In this document: positions 45,023-54,018 of the stretch, in pieces
How positions within the stretch are numbered: position 1 is the first letter of the stretch
Layout of the letters: every line of letters starts with the position of its first letter
Assembly (NCBI RefSeq): GCF_051900425.1
Contig: NZ_JBHZGK010000013.1
Coordinates: forward strand, 1-64,000
From: Frateuria_A sp051900425
GTDB taxonomy: Bacteria > Pseudomonadota > Gammaproteobacteria > Xanthomonadales > Rhodanobacteraceae
Direction of reading: 5' to 3'
Length of the DNA: 64,000 nt
Position numbers and translations under genes: made by a program
The notes under the pieces: generated by a model
Seen by the model: the letters and a program-made list of their open reading frames with translations, nothing else
The model's database searches: none
What the model was told of the DNA's origin: nothing

Positions 45023-46402
45023 ATGACTGACTTCACCACGCTCCCCCTCAAGCCCGCCCTGCTCGCCAGCCTGGAAACACACGGCTACGCCGCCATGACG
45101 CCGGTGCAGGCGCAGAGCCTGCCGCCGATCCTTGCCGGCCGCGACGTGATCGCCCAGGCACGTACCGGCAGCGGCAAGACCGCCGCCTTCGGGCTGGGCC
45201 TGCTGCAGGCGCTGGACGTCGACACCATCCGGCTGCAGGTGCTGGTGCTGTGCCCCACACGCGAACTGGCCGACCAGGTGAGCAAGGCGATACGCCGGCT
45301 CGCCGCCAGCCTGCCCAACGTCAAGCTCCTGACCCTGTGCGGCGGCATGCCGCTGGGCCCGCAGCTGGCCTCGCTCACGCACGATCCGCACATCGTGGTG
45401 GGCACGCCCGGGCGCGTGCAGGAACACCTCAAGCGCGGCAGCCTGCACGGCGGCGGCATCAAGGTACTTGTCCTGGACGAGGCCGACCGCATGCTCGACA
45501 TGGGCTTTGGCGAGGCCATCGATGACATCGTCCGGCGCATCGCCAGGCACCATCAGACCCTGCTGTTCTCGGCCACTTACCCCGAGGCCATCCGCGCCGC
45601 CAGCCGCCGCCTGCAAAAAGACCCGGTGGAGGTCACCGTGGAAACGCCGGCCGAGGCCACGCCGGCCATCGAGCAGCAGTTCATCGAGGTGGAGCCGGCG
45701 CAGAAGATCGACGCGCTGGCCCAGCTGCTGGCCCGCGACCGCGACCAGCACGCGCTGGTGTTCTGCAACATGCGCCGCGACGTGGACACGGTGGCGCAGG
45801 AGCTGGATCGCCGCGGGTTCTCGGCCCTCGCCCTGCACGGCGACATGGAGCAGCGCGACCGCGACGAGGTGCTGGTGCGCTTCGCCAACCGCAGTTGCAG
45901 CGTGCTGGTAGCCACCGACGTCGCCGCGCGCGGCCTGGACATTGCCGCGCTGCCGCTGGTGGTCAGCCATGACATCGCGCACGACCCGGATACCCACACC
46001 CACCGCATCGGGCGCACTGGCCGCGCCGGGCAGTCGGGCGTGGCGATCACGCTGTGCACGCCGCGCGAGCGGCCCAAGGCCCAGAACATCGAAGAAGCCC
46101 TGGGCGAACCACTGCCCTGGCGGGCCTTCAAGCTGGCCCCGCCACGCGGCAAGACGCTGCACCTGGCGCCGATGAAGACGCTGGTGATCGACGCCGGCCG
46201 CCAGGACAAGCTGCGACCCGGCGACATCCTCGGCGCGCTCACCGGCGAGGCCGGCCTCAAGGCCGAGGACATCGGCAAGATCGACGTCTACGCCACGCGC
46301 GCCTATGTCGCGATCACCCGCGCACTGGCGAACAACGCGCTCGAGCGCCTGCGCACCGGACGCATCAAGGGGCGCAACTTCCGGGTGAGGCCGCTCGGCT
46401 GA
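45023..46402 (+). CDS. dbpA: ATP-dependent RNA helicase, DbpA type
   Basis: 459-residue DEAD-box helicase for late 50S ribosome assembly. Motifs: Q motif (MTPVQAQSLPPIL), QARTGSGKTAA (motif I), PTREL (Ia), DEAD in VLVLDEADRML (II), SAT (III), and HRIGRTGR (VI). The C-terminal DbpA RNA-binding domain (about residues 385-455, MKTLVIDAGRQDKLRPGDILGAL...RIKGRNFRVRPL) binds hairpin 92 of 23S rRNA in E. coli and separates it from other helicases. The ATG at 45023 (MTDFTTLPL) is the family start. Confidence 0.96.
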   Translation: MTDFTTLPLKPALLASLETHGYAAMTPVQAQSLPPILAGRDVIAQARTGSGKTAAFGLGLLQALDVDTIRLQVLVLCPTRELADQVSKAIRRLAASLPNVKLLTLCGGMPLGPQLASLTHDPHIVVGTPGRVQEHLKRGSLHGGGIKVLVLDEADRMLDMGFGEAIDDIVRRIARHHQTLLFSATYPEAIRAASRRLQKDPVEVTVETPAEATPAIEQQFIEVEPAQKIDALAQLLARDRDQHALVFCNMRRDVDTVAQELDRRGFSALALHGDMEQRDRDEVLVRFANRSCSVLVATDVAARGLDIAALPLVVSHDIAHDPDTHTHRIGRTGRAGQSGVAITLCTPRERPKAQNIEEALGEPLPWRAFKLAPPRGKTLHLAPMKTLVIDAGRQDKLRPGDILGALTGEAGLKAEDIGKIDVYATRAYVAITRALANNALERLRTGRIKGRNFRVRPLG

Positions 46403-46554
46403 GGTGCCACCCGGTCCACGGCCGAGTCGGCTTGCTTGCTGAAGGAACGCAAAGACGCTTGACCGTCTCCTCACCGCAACATAAGGCGGGTGGTCGGATG
46501 GTGGGCACGGCACGGCGACCACCGTGCCATTCCCACCTCCCCCGGAGATCCAAG

Positions 46555-46737
46555 ATGGCCAACAGCGACAACACCCGTGGCGGCTCGCACGAGCAGCACG
46601 TCAAGGCAGGCGAGCAGAGCCACAAGAACGACGACAAGTCCAAGTCGGCCGGCAGCTCGTCCGGCAATCACGGCAGCCAGGGCGGAAGCCACGAGCAACA
46701 CGTCAAGGCCGGCCAGCAGAGCCACAAGAACGACTGA
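46555..46737 (+). CDS. small hydrophilic protein with a duplicated 18-residue motif
   Basis: 60 residues. The unit GGSHEQHVKAGEQSHKND (residues 9-26) recurs at 43-60 with one change (E to Q). The two halves are joined by a Ser/Lys/Gly linker. It is His-rich, lacks hydrophobic residues and is probably disordered. It recalls general-stress small proteins with Gly-Gly repeats (KGG/GsiB-like), but the exact family is uncertain. GGAGATCC lies 8 bases upstream of the ATG. It starts 152 bases after dbpA. Confidence 0.7.
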   Translation: MANSDNTRGGSHEQHVKAGEQSHKNDDKSKSAGSSSGNHGSQGGSHEQHVKAGQQSHKND

Positions 46738-46848
46738 CCGCCTCCGCACGGATGGCATGAGGGGCGCTTCGGCGCCCCTCGGCGCGTGGATGGGCCAGCT
46801 TGCCTGGTGCACGATCGCCACGCCGGCCAGCGCCGGGCGGCTTCCGAC

Positions 46849-47544
46849 TCACCCGCGCCGCTGCGCCACCGACAGGCCAATCAGCCGCGAGACCACCAGC
46901 GCCAGGTACATCACGCCGGTGAACATCTCCAGGCTGGCGATGGCTCGGGCCAGCGGGCTGAGCGGGATCACGTCGCCGATGCCCGTGCTGGTGAACAGCG
47001 CGAAACTCAGGAACACCAGGTCGGTCCACGCGCGCGGTGCCCCGACATCCACTGCGCCGCCGAACGCACCGGGCTGCCAGGCCTGGCACAGCACCAGCAG
47101 GTAGCTGAAGGCCCACACCAGCAGGGTCAGCGTGGCGCCGGCGGCGTAGAGCTCATCGGTGGTGGCGCGCTGGTCGGCCAGCATGTACGACACCAGGCTA
47201 CCGGCCGCATAGAAATAGAACGCCGCCTCGAGCGCGGCCTGCCAGGGCAGCAACTGCTCGATCCCCAGGCCGATGTACAGCGCGTTCAGCACCACCGCGG
47301 CTGCCGCCAGGCACAGACCCGGCCACAGGCGCGCCGAGGTGTGACCGATCATGCGCAACGCCAGCAGCAGGATCAGCACGCCGAAAGCGCCGACCAGGAT
47401 GCGCGCGGCATGGGTCTGCTCCACGAACGGATACAGCATCACGCACGCCAGCTGTGCCAACAGCAACAACGCCGAAGGGTGGCGGCGCAGCAGCACCCGC
47501 CATCGTAGCGACCGGCTGCGGGTGGATGCTTGGGAAGCTGGCAT
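46849..47544 (-). CDS. two-pore-type ion channel membrane protein
   Basis: 231 residues with about six transmembrane segments. The last pair flanks the filter-like loop FTSTGIGDVIPLSPLARAIASLEMFTGVMYLALVVSRLIG. The loop reads TSTGIGD, a variant of the TVGYGD potassium filter; the changed residues suggest altered selectivity. The N-terminus is basic (SRSLRWRVLLRRHP). Its transported ion is inferred only from the family. Confidence 0.82.
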   Translation of the reverse strand: MPASQASTRSRSLRWRVLLRRHPSALLLLAQLACVMLYPFVEQTHAARILVGAFGVLILLLALRMIGHTSARLWPGLCLAAAAVVLNALYIGLGIEQLLPWQAALEAAFYFYAAGSLVSYMLADQRATTDELYAAGATLTLLVWAFSYLLVLCQAWQPGAFGGAVDVGAPRAWTDLVFLSFALFTSTGIGDVIPLSPLARAIASLEMFTGVMYLALVVSRLIGLSVAQRRG

Positions 47545-47689
47545 GCTCGACTCCGGTGGGGAACGGGAATGGCTCCCGGCCCGCTAGGCTACTTCGCCAG
47601 CGCGATCCACAGCAGACACTGTTGCCTCGGAACCTGTGGGCTGGACGCCTTGAACAGGCGCAGCCCGGGTTGCCACCGCCATGCACCGC

Positions 47690-47850
47690 GGTCGCGCACA
47701 GGGTGCGCTCCTACATGCGGGAGCCGCAACGCCGGCCGTCGCGACTCGCGAGAGATTGCGCGTCGGACCAGGCACAGCAGCCCGCCATCCCGCAGGAGCG
47801 CACCTGTGCGCGACCGGGGACACGATAGTCGCGCACAGGTGCGCTCCTAC
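47690..47850. repeat. cluster of three GTAG-type REPs
   Basis: An inverted copy at 47690-47714, a direct copy starting GCAG at 47792-47815 and an inverted copy at 47828-47850. The last two face each other across 12 bases and can form a hairpin. They fill most of the 365-bp gap between the channel and DUF3301 genes, where I see no gene. Confidence 0.85.
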
Positions 47851-47909
47851 ATGCGCCAGGTGTTTCCATCACCCACGGTTTGGTGGCCGCCGGCTGCAGC
47901 CGCGGTGCG

Positions 47910-48305
47910 TTACTGCCCGATCCGCGGTCGCCGCGCCCTGAGCGGGATGACATTGTCCGGCGGCGCCGTCCGATGTGGCTCGGCTTCGGACAAAGGCGTC
48001 GCTGCCTTGGGCAGGCTCACCCCTGCAAGCCGGTCGCCATGCATCCACAGACGCCCGTCCAGGCGGTCGTCGCCATGCGCGCTGACCTCGAATACGTAAC
48101 CGAGCTCAAGCTGGCGCCTGCCGTCCACCCGGCGCCAGCGCAGGCTCCTCAGGCCAACCGTCTCATCAAGCAGCTGCAGGCCGTGTTGCGAACACTGCCG
48201 GCGCGCTTCGTCCACCGCACGCTCGCGGGCGCGGGTGAACTTGAGCCACGCGCCCGCCACGGCAGCAAGCGCCGTCAGGGCAATCAGGTCAGAAACTTGG
48301 CTCAT
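47910..48305 (-). CDS. DUF3301 family membrane-anchored protein
   Basis: 131 residues. One N-terminal transmembrane helix (VSDLIALTALAAVAGAWLKF) is followed by RARERAVDEARRQCSQHGLQLLDETVGLRSLRWRRVDGRRQLELGYVFEVS, the DUF3301 core, and a disordered C-terminal tail. The function is unknown. It lies 140 bases downstream of nadC on the same strand. Confidence 0.83.
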   Translation of the reverse strand: MSQVSDLIALTALAAVAGAWLKFTRARERAVDEARRQCSQHGLQLLDETVGLRSLRWRRVDGRRQLELGYVFEVSAHGDDRLDGRLWMHGDRLAGVSLPKAATPLSEAEPHRTAPPDNVIPLRARRPRIGQ

Positions 48306-48445
48306 GGGTGGAGTGTGTGGGTGCCGCCGGCCAAGGGCAAGGTACAGCCCCATGGCAGAGGCTTCCTGCGCGCGATCACGGATCGCGCGCGCACCAGCCC
48401 ACGAGCAGCGCCCGCCACGTCCGCACGGTGACGTCCGTAGCGCTC

Positions 48446-49306
48446 TCAGCTTCCCAGTTGCAAACGCAGTGAAAGATCGATCGCGCGCACGTGCTTGGTC
48501 AGCGCACCGACCGAAATGAAGTCCACGCCGGTGCGTGCATAGCTGCCGATGCTGCCGAGGTCCACGTTGCCGGAGATTTCGAGGGAAACACGGCCAGCAG
48601 CCAAGGCGACTGCTTCGGTCATCATCGCCGGCGTGAAGTTGTCGAGCATGATGCGATCCGCGCCCGCGTCGATGGCGCGTTGCAGCTCGTCGAGGGTCTC
48701 GACCTCGATTTCCAGCAGCAGCGAGGGGTGCAGCCGGCGTGCCTCCGTCACCGCGGGCTCGATGCCGCCGGCGGCCGCGATGTGGTTTTCCTTGATCAGG
48801 ATCGCATCGAACAGGCCGATACGGTGATTGTGGCCCCCGCCGCAACGCACTGCGTATTTCTGCGCCAGCCGGAGGCCGGGCACGGTCTTGCGCGTGTCCA
48901 GCACGCGCACCGCGGTGCCGGCGACCGCTGCCACGTAGGCAGCCGTGATAGTGGCGGTACCGGAGAGCAGCTGCAGGAAATTGAGTGCCGAGCGTTCCGC
49001 GCTGACCAGCGCGCGAGCGCGTCCGCGCAGGTGGCAGATCACGCTGCCGGCGGCCACTCGCTCGCCGTCGCGTACCCGCCAGTCGATCATCACGCCAGGG
49101 TCGAGCTTGCGGAAGCACGCGTCGAACCAGGGGATGCCGGCCATCACCGCGTCCTCGCGGCAGGTCAGCGCGGCACTGGCATGGGCATCGGCCGGCAGCA
49201 GGTCCGCGGTCGCGTCACCGCTGCCGAAGTCTTCGGCAAAGGCGCGTTCGACATCGGCGTCGATCAGGCGGGCGTCGGGCGGATCGAGGGGACTCGCGTC
49301 AGGCAT
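48446..49306 (-). CDS. nadC: nicotinate-nucleotide pyrophosphorylase (carboxylating)
   Basis: 286-residue cytosolic enzyme joining quinolinate and PRPP to nicotinate mononucleotide with CO2 release, a step of de novo NAD synthesis. Diagnostic segments: LTCREDAVMAGIPWF, LNFLQLLSGTATITA, LDTRKTVPGLRLAQKYAVRCGGGHNHRIGLFDAILIKENHI and LLEIEVETLDEL, then DRIMLDNFTP and LEISGNVDL. The length is standard. The start at 49306 (MPDASPLDPPDARLIDADVERA) is chosen because an upstream frame is unconserved. The 277-bp gap to the DUF1631 gene holds only a hairpin. Confidence 0.95.
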   Translation of the reverse strand: MPDASPLDPPDARLIDADVERAFAEDFGSGDATADLLPADAHASAALTCREDAVMAGIPWFDACFRKLDPGVMIDWRVRDGERVAAGSVICHLRGRARALVSAERSALNFLQLLSGTATITAAYVAAVAGTAVRVLDTRKTVPGLRLAQKYAVRCGGGHNHRIGLFDAILIKENHIAAAGGIEPAVTEARRLHPSLLLEIEVETLDELQRAIDAGADRIMLDNFTPAMMTEAVALAAGRVSLEISGNVDLGSIGSYARTGVDFISVGALTKHVRAIDLSLRLQLGS

Positions 49307-49544
49307 GCAGCATCCATTCGGTGGAGAGGGGCGGCGGTGCAGGGGAAGCATGTCCCCGGTCCGCCGACCGCCAAGGATAACCGAGGCGCTGGCTGGCCCG
49401 TTGCAGGGCGCCGGCAGCAAGGCCGGGAGCATCACACGCATGGGCGTCTGGATGGAATGCGGGGTCGTGCGCGGGCCGCGCATGAGCCAGCTCGGGTCCT
49501 TCCAGGAGCGACCCCGGGGCTGTCGTGCTCGGGCCAGACGCCGG

Positions 49545-49560
49545 CGCACCCTTGGGTGCG
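49545..49560 (-). other. hairpin downstream of the DUF1631 gene
   Basis: The perfect palindrome CGCACCC-TT-GGGTGCG lies 24 bases past the DUF1631 stop. There is no T tract, so termination is uncertain. Confidence 0.4.
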
Positions 49561-49583
49561 GCGCCCGGAAACCGCCATCGCGC

Positions 49584-51863
49584 TCAGGTCAGGTCGTCGG
49601 TTCCGGCCGTGGCCGCCTGGCTCAAGCGATCCACGATGGCACCCATCGCGCGGTCGAACAGTGGCTCCGACGGCAGGATGCGTGCGCTGCCGGCGGCCAG
49701 CGCCGCGGCAAGCTCCTGCGGTGCGTAGTCGCCCACCTTCAGGCCGCGCCGATTGACGAACAGGTAGCGCCCGCTCATCGGGCTGATCCACGACAACTTG
49801 GCGCGGGTGACCGCATCGCCGGTTGGACAGAATTCCAGCCAGGTCCCGGGCTTGAGCTGTTCGACTTCGATCGTCTCGCCGTTGTCCAGGGCAACCGCCG
49901 TCGGCTGGTCCTGTACCGGCTCGGGCTCGGCCGAGTCGGCATCGAGCAGGGGCTGGATGCTTTCGGGTATCGGCAGTACCACGTCCTCGGTGGTGCTGTC
50001 GGGCGCCATTTCGCCCAGTTGCTGCCGGTAGTAGGCGTGCAACTGGCCGAGCAGCCGCTCGATGTCGCTTTCCTGGAACGCCACGTTGGCCAGGCCGCGG
50101 CGCAGGGCCCGCTCGATACCCGGCAGCATGCGCAGCAGGGTGCGGCGGTCATCCGTGGTGTGCACGGGCCGAGCGCTGGCGATGAACTCGTTGACGAATC
50201 GCAAGGCATCGGAAAAAGCCGGTGAGTCCTCACCCTGGCGCAGGATCGTCAAGACCAGGTGGTTCGCCCAGGCGCGGGCCAGCACGCCGTGGATCAGCGG
50301 CGGCAGGCTCTGGCTGCCGATGCGGTCGAGGATCTCGCGGGCCGCCCGTCGGCGCGCCAGTTCCAGCTTCTCGCGTCCGCGCGCCGACTCGGCCACGCGC
50401 TGCTCGGCCAGTTCCGCGCGTTTGCGGCTCTGTTCCTGGAAAGCCTGCAGTTCGTCACCCAGACGCTCGAACAGGCCCATGTCGTCGTCGAAATCGTGCA
50501 GCAGCCGCTCGACGATGGACTTGATCTTCTCGTGGACGCGATGGTCGCGGTCGGACTCCTCCGACCAGCCCTTGGCCAGTTCCGCCAGGCCGTCGAGCAG
50601 GCGGCGTGCCGGATGATGGCGGTGGGCAAACAGCTTGCGGTCGAGGATCGCGGCCTTGAGGTAGGGGATCTGCAGGCGCGCCAGCAGCACCTGCATTTCG
50701 GCGGGCAGGGTGCTGTCGGCAAGGATGAACTCGAACAGCATGCCGACCAGGTCGATGGTGTCCTCGTCGATGGCCGAGACCTGGCTCGGGCGTTCGCCGC
50801 GCAGGGCGCCGATCTGGCCCAGCAACTGTTCCTTGAGCTGGGCGACCTCGCGGCCGAGCGTGGCCGGGTCCATCGCCTGCGCGGTCGGGATCGGACCGGC
50901 CGCGAGCTGGCTCTGCAGCACGCTGAGCGCGCCGAGCAGCTCGTTCGCCGTGGGGACTGCCAGGGAAGAACTCCGGGCGCCTGCGCCGGCCACTCCGCCG
51001 ACCATCGCTGCGCCCCCAGCGGCCTGTGCCCGGCGTGCGCTGAACAATGCACGCACGGTATGCAGCAATTCGCTGGCCAGCTCGGCTTCCGTGTCGGTGT
51101 CGCCAGCGGTATCGGTGCCGGCGACGGCGCCGGTGGCGGCCGACGTGCCGGCCGGCCCCTCGCCGCGCACCACCTCGTGGCGCAGCTGCGGCAACACGCC
51201 GGCGCGCACCAGTTCGGCGTTGATTTCCTGGTACAGCTCTTCCAGCGCGGACAGCACGTAGCGGTCGAACAGCTTGTAGATGATGAGCTTGACGCGCATC
51301 TCCGCGGCCAGCTCGCGCATGGCCTGGCGGAACGCCTGCGCCAAGGCGGCCGGTGCGACCGGGTTGGTGCTGTCGTCGATCTTGATGCCGCCGCAGATCA
51401 CCGACAGCCGCTGGTTCACGGCGAACAGGTCGCGTGCCAGGCGCGATTCGTTCTTGGCCGTCATGCTGGTGATGGCGAGCGATTCCTCCAGCTCGTTCTC
51501 CGCCACCAGCGACAGCTCCACCGGACCGGACGACGGGCTGGCCGAGGGCGCCGGAGCGGGGCGGGTGGTGATGCCGGTGAGCTCCCGGCCGACCTGCGTG
51601 AGGAAGCTGCGCTCGACCATCGGGCGGCGCTTGCGCACTTCGCGCATGCCGTCGAAGTAGTGCATCTGGGCGGCGTTGTTCTCGGCCTTCTCGGCCAGGT
51701 CGAACAGCGCGTCGTCGACGTGCTCGAACATGTTGCCCAGGAGAAGCTGGAGGCGGCGGCCGGCGATGGTGCGGACGGCACCCAGCAGGTCGCCCACGCG
51801 CTCGGCCGGCTCCTGCCGCTGGCTCAGGCTGACGACCTTGTTAGGTTCATTGGCTTCTTTCAT
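49584..51863 (-). CDS. DUF1631 family protein
   Basis: 759-residue soluble protein of the DUF1631 family. The N-terminal and central parts are mainly helical with long charged stretches (for example DDDMGLFERLGDELQAFQEQSRKRAELAEQRVAESARG, likely coiled coil at about 460-500). A flexible Ala/Gly-rich linker lies at about 255-310. The C-terminal 100 residues (LKPGTWLEFC, RAKLSWISPMSGRYLFVNRRGLKVGDY) form a beta-rich domain resembling PilZ barrels, without the canonical RxxxR motif. The function is unknown. The start at 51863 is chosen over 51914. It lies upstream of nadC on the same strand, as in Pseudomonas as I recall. Confidence 0.88.
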   Translation of the reverse strand: MKEANEPNKVVSLSQRQEPAERVGDLLGAVRTIAGRRLQLLLGNMFEHVDDALFDLAEKAENNAAQMHYFDGMREVRKRRPMVERSFLTQVGRELTGITTRPAPAPSASPSSGPVELSLVAENELEESLAITSMTAKNESRLARDLFAVNQRLSVICGGIKIDDSTNPVAPAALAQAFRQAMRELAAEMRVKLIIYKLFDRYVLSALEELYQEINAELVRAGVLPQLRHEVVRGEGPAGTSAATGAVAGTDTAGDTDTEAELASELLHTVRALFSARRAQAAGGAAMVGGVAGAGARSSSLAVPTANELLGALSVLQSQLAAGPIPTAQAMDPATLGREVAQLKEQLLGQIGALRGERPSQVSAIDEDTIDLVGMLFEFILADSTLPAEMQVLLARLQIPYLKAAILDRKLFAHRHHPARRLLDGLAELAKGWSEESDRDHRVHEKIKSIVERLLHDFDDDMGLFERLGDELQAFQEQSRKRAELAEQRVAESARGREKLELARRRAAREILDRIGSQSLPPLIHGVLARAWANHLVLTILRQGEDSPAFSDALRFVNEFIASARPVHTTDDRRTLLRMLPGIERALRRGLANVAFQESDIERLLGQLHAYYRQQLGEMAPDSTTEDVVLPIPESIQPLLDADSAEPEPVQDQPTAVALDNGETIEVEQLKPGTWLEFCPTGDAVTRAKLSWISPMSGRYLFVNRRGLKVGDYAPQELAAALAAGSARILPSEPLFDRAMGAIVDRLSQAATAGTDDLT

Positions 51864-52024
51864 CGCCACACCCCTGAAGCATCCCTTCCTGACGTCCATG
51901 GCCGCCCCGGCCACGCGAGCTTCGACCTTAAGCGAGGAAACGTGAACGACTCATGCACTGGCGTACACATTAGTCCACGCCATGTATAAAAGGATGGCGC
52001 CGTTCACTTTTTCGAAAGGACGCT

Positions 52025-52297
52025 TCAGGCAGTCGCGGGAAAATCCATCATCTGCACCGTACCGATGCCTTCCTCGGGGAGCATGACCGGAATGCCGTCA
52101 TCGACCCGGTACACCACCTTGCGGTCCACCGTGATGAGGCCTTCGCCCAGTGTCTCCTGGACCCGGGCGCCGGCGACCGTATCGATTTCACCGCGCTCGA
52201 TGGCGGCGTTGAGCGCCTCCAGCTCTGCGCGCGCGAGCTGGCGAACGGGCGTCTTGCTGACCGGGCAGCACAGGATGTCGAGCAGGCGCTTGTCCAT
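52025..52297 (-). CDS. Trm112-family zinc-binding-like protein
   Basis: 90 residues. MDKRLLDILCCPVSKTPVRQL is the family signature, and LITVDRKVVYRVDDGIPVMLPEE completes the domain. Only the CxxxxC-like cysteines of the first metal site (CC) are seen, so zinc binding may be weakened, as is common in bacterial members (YcaR). In other phyla Trm112 activates methyltransferases; the bacterial role is unclear. It is divergent from purE across 57 bases, where a -10-like TACAAT (52326-52331) serves purE. Confidence 0.88.
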   Translation of the reverse strand: MDKRLLDILCCPVSKTPVRQLARAELEALNAAIERGEIDTVAGARVQETLGEGLITVDRKVVYRVDDGIPVMLPEEGIGTVQMMDFPATA

Positions 52298-52354
52298 GGC
52301 GGTGGGGTGTCGTGCGGAAAGCCCGTACAATAGCCCTTTTGGGATGGCAGAACC

Positions 52355-52858
52355 ATGATTTCGACCGCCAGGCCAGCCCGCGTGGGCGTGGTGATGGGTT
52401 CCCGTTCGGACTGGGAAACCATGGAGCACGCCGCCGCCGTTCTTGACCAACTGGGCGTGCCGCACGAGGTGCGCGTGGTGTCCGCCCATCGCACGCCGGA
52501 CCTGCTGTTCCGCTACGCCGAGGAAGCGGTCGGGCGCGGTATCGAGGTGATCGTCGCCGGCGCTGGCGGCGCCGCCCACCTGCCGGGCATGCTGGCCGCC
52601 AAGACGCGGCTGCCGGTGTTCGGCGTGCCGGTCCAGTCCAAGGCGCTCAATGGCATGGATTCGCTGCTTTCCATCGCCCAGATGCCCGCCGGCATCCCGG
52701 TGGGGACGCTGGCGATCGGCCGTGCAGGTGCGGTGAACGCGGGCCTTCTCGCCGCATCGGTACTGGCGCTGCATGATCCGGCCGTCGCGCAGGCGCTGGA
52801 CGCCTATCGCGCGAAGCAGACCCAGAGCGTGCTCGACCAGCCGGACCCGCGCGCATGA
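52355..52858 (+). CDS. purE: N5-carboxyaminoimidazole ribonucleotide mutase
   Basis: 167-residue purine-synthesis enzyme that moves the carboxylate from N5-CAIR to CAIR. VGVVMGSRSDWETMEHAAAVL, VVSAHRTPDLLFRYAEEA, VIVAGAGGAAHLPGMLAAKT and PVFGVPVQSKALNGMDSLLSIAQMPAGIPVGTLAIG are the class I PurE motifs. Its stop overlaps the purK start (ATGA), giving a coupled pair. The first ATG was used. Confidence 0.97.
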   Translation: MISTARPARVGVVMGSRSDWETMEHAAAVLDQLGVPHEVRVVSAHRTPDLLFRYAEEAVGRGIEVIVAGAGGAAHLPGMLAAKTRLPVFGVPVQSKALNGMDSLLSIAQMPAGIPVGTLAIGRAGAVNAGLLAASVLALHDPAVAQALDAYRAKQTQSVLDQPDPRA

Positions 52859-54018
52859 GCGCCCGTCGCCAACCTGTGCTCGGCATCCTCGGCGGCGGCC
52901 AGCTCGCGCGCATGCTGGCGCTTGCCGCTGCACCGCTGGGCGTCAAGTCGCTGGTGGTCGACAGCGCCGGCGACGCCTGCGCCGGGCAGGTCGCCCCGCT
53001 GGTGGTCGCGGACTGGAAGGACTACGTGGCGCTCGAGCGCTTCGCCTCGATGGTCGACGTGGTCACCTTCGATTTCGAGAACGTGCCTGCCGAGACCGCG
53101 CACTGGCTCGCCGGGCGGGTGGCCGTTTCGCCCGTGCCGGGTGCCCTGGCCGTGGCCCAGGACCGCCTGGCCGAGAAGACCCTGTTCCGTGAGTGCGGCC
53201 TCGATACGCCCGCCTTCGTGGCCGTGAACACCCGTGAGAACCTCGACCGGGCGATCGCCGAGGTTGGCGCACCGGCCATCCTCAAGACCCGCCGCCTGGG
53301 GTACGACGGCAAGGGCCAGTTCCGCCTCAAGACGCCGGCCGATGCGGATGCCGCCTGGGCCGCGTTGGGTGCGCAAGGTGCCGCGCACGGGTTGATCCTG
53401 GAAGCGTTCGTGCCGTTCGAGCGCGAGCTGTCGGTGATCGCCGTGCGCAGTCGCGATGGCGATTTCCGCACCTGGCCGCTGACCCGCAACTGGCACACCG
53501 ACGGCGTGCTGAGCCTGAGCCTGGCGCCGGCACCCGACATCGACGAGCTGCAGCGGCGCGCCACCGACCTGGCCCGCACGCTGGCCGAACGGCTGGACTA
53601 CGTGGGCGTGTTCGCGCTGGAGCTGTTCGTCAAGGACGGCCAGTTGCTGGGCAACGAAATGGCTCCGCGCGTGCACAACTCCGGCCACTGGACCATCGAG
53701 GGGGCGCACACCAGCCAGTTCGAGAACCACGTCCGTGCCGTGCTCGGCATGCCGCTGGGCGATACCGGTGCGCGCGGGTTGTCGTGCATGTTCAACTGGA
53801 TCGGCGAGCTGCCTGATCCGGCGCCGGTGCTCACCACGACGGACGCGCACTGGCATGACTACGGCAAGCAGGCCCGCCCGGGGCGCAAGGTGGGGCATGC
53901 CACGGTGTGCGGGCCCGATGAGGGCACGCTGGCCGGGCGCGTCGGGCATGTCGCCCGTTCGCTGGACCGTGAGGACCAGGCCAACCCCGTGCTGCAGGTG
54001 CTCGCAAAACCTGTTTGA
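52855..54018 (+). CDS. purK: N5-carboxyaminoimidazole ribonucleotide synthase
   Basis: 387-residue ATP-grasp enzyme that carboxylates AIR to N5-CAIR using bicarbonate and ATP, feeding PurE. The N-terminus LGILGGGQLARMLALAAAPLG is diagnostic. TFDFENVPAETAHWL, AILKTRRLGYDGKGQF, YVGVFALELFVKDGQLLGNEMAPRVHNSGHWTIEGAHTSQFENH follow, covering the ATP-grasp and active-site residues. The length fits the family. It overlaps purE by four bases. Confidence 0.97.
   Translation: MSARRQPVLGILGGGQLARMLALAAAPLGVKSLVVDSAGDACAGQVAPLVVADWKDYVALERFASMVDVVTFDFENVPAETAHWLAGRVAVSPVPGALAVAQDRLAEKTLFRECGLDTPAFVAVNTRENLDRAIAEVGAPAILKTRRLGYDGKGQFRLKTPADADAAWAALGAQGAAHGLILEAFVPFERELSVIAVRSRDGDFRTWPLTRNWHTDGVLSLSLAPAPDIDELQRRATDLARTLAERLDYVGVFALELFVKDGQLLGNEMAPRVHNSGHWTIEGAHTSQFENHVRAVLGMPLGDTGARGLSCMFNWIGELPDPAPVLTTTDAHWHDYGKQARPGRKVGHATVCGPDEGTLAGRVGHVARSLDREDQANPVLQVLAKPV

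Noticed and set aside
51970..52020. TATAAAAGG-like sequence upstream of the Trm112 gene end
   Set aside because: It lies downstream of the Trm112 stop and upstream of the DUF1631 start on the minus strand, but no matching -35 could be placed with confidence.
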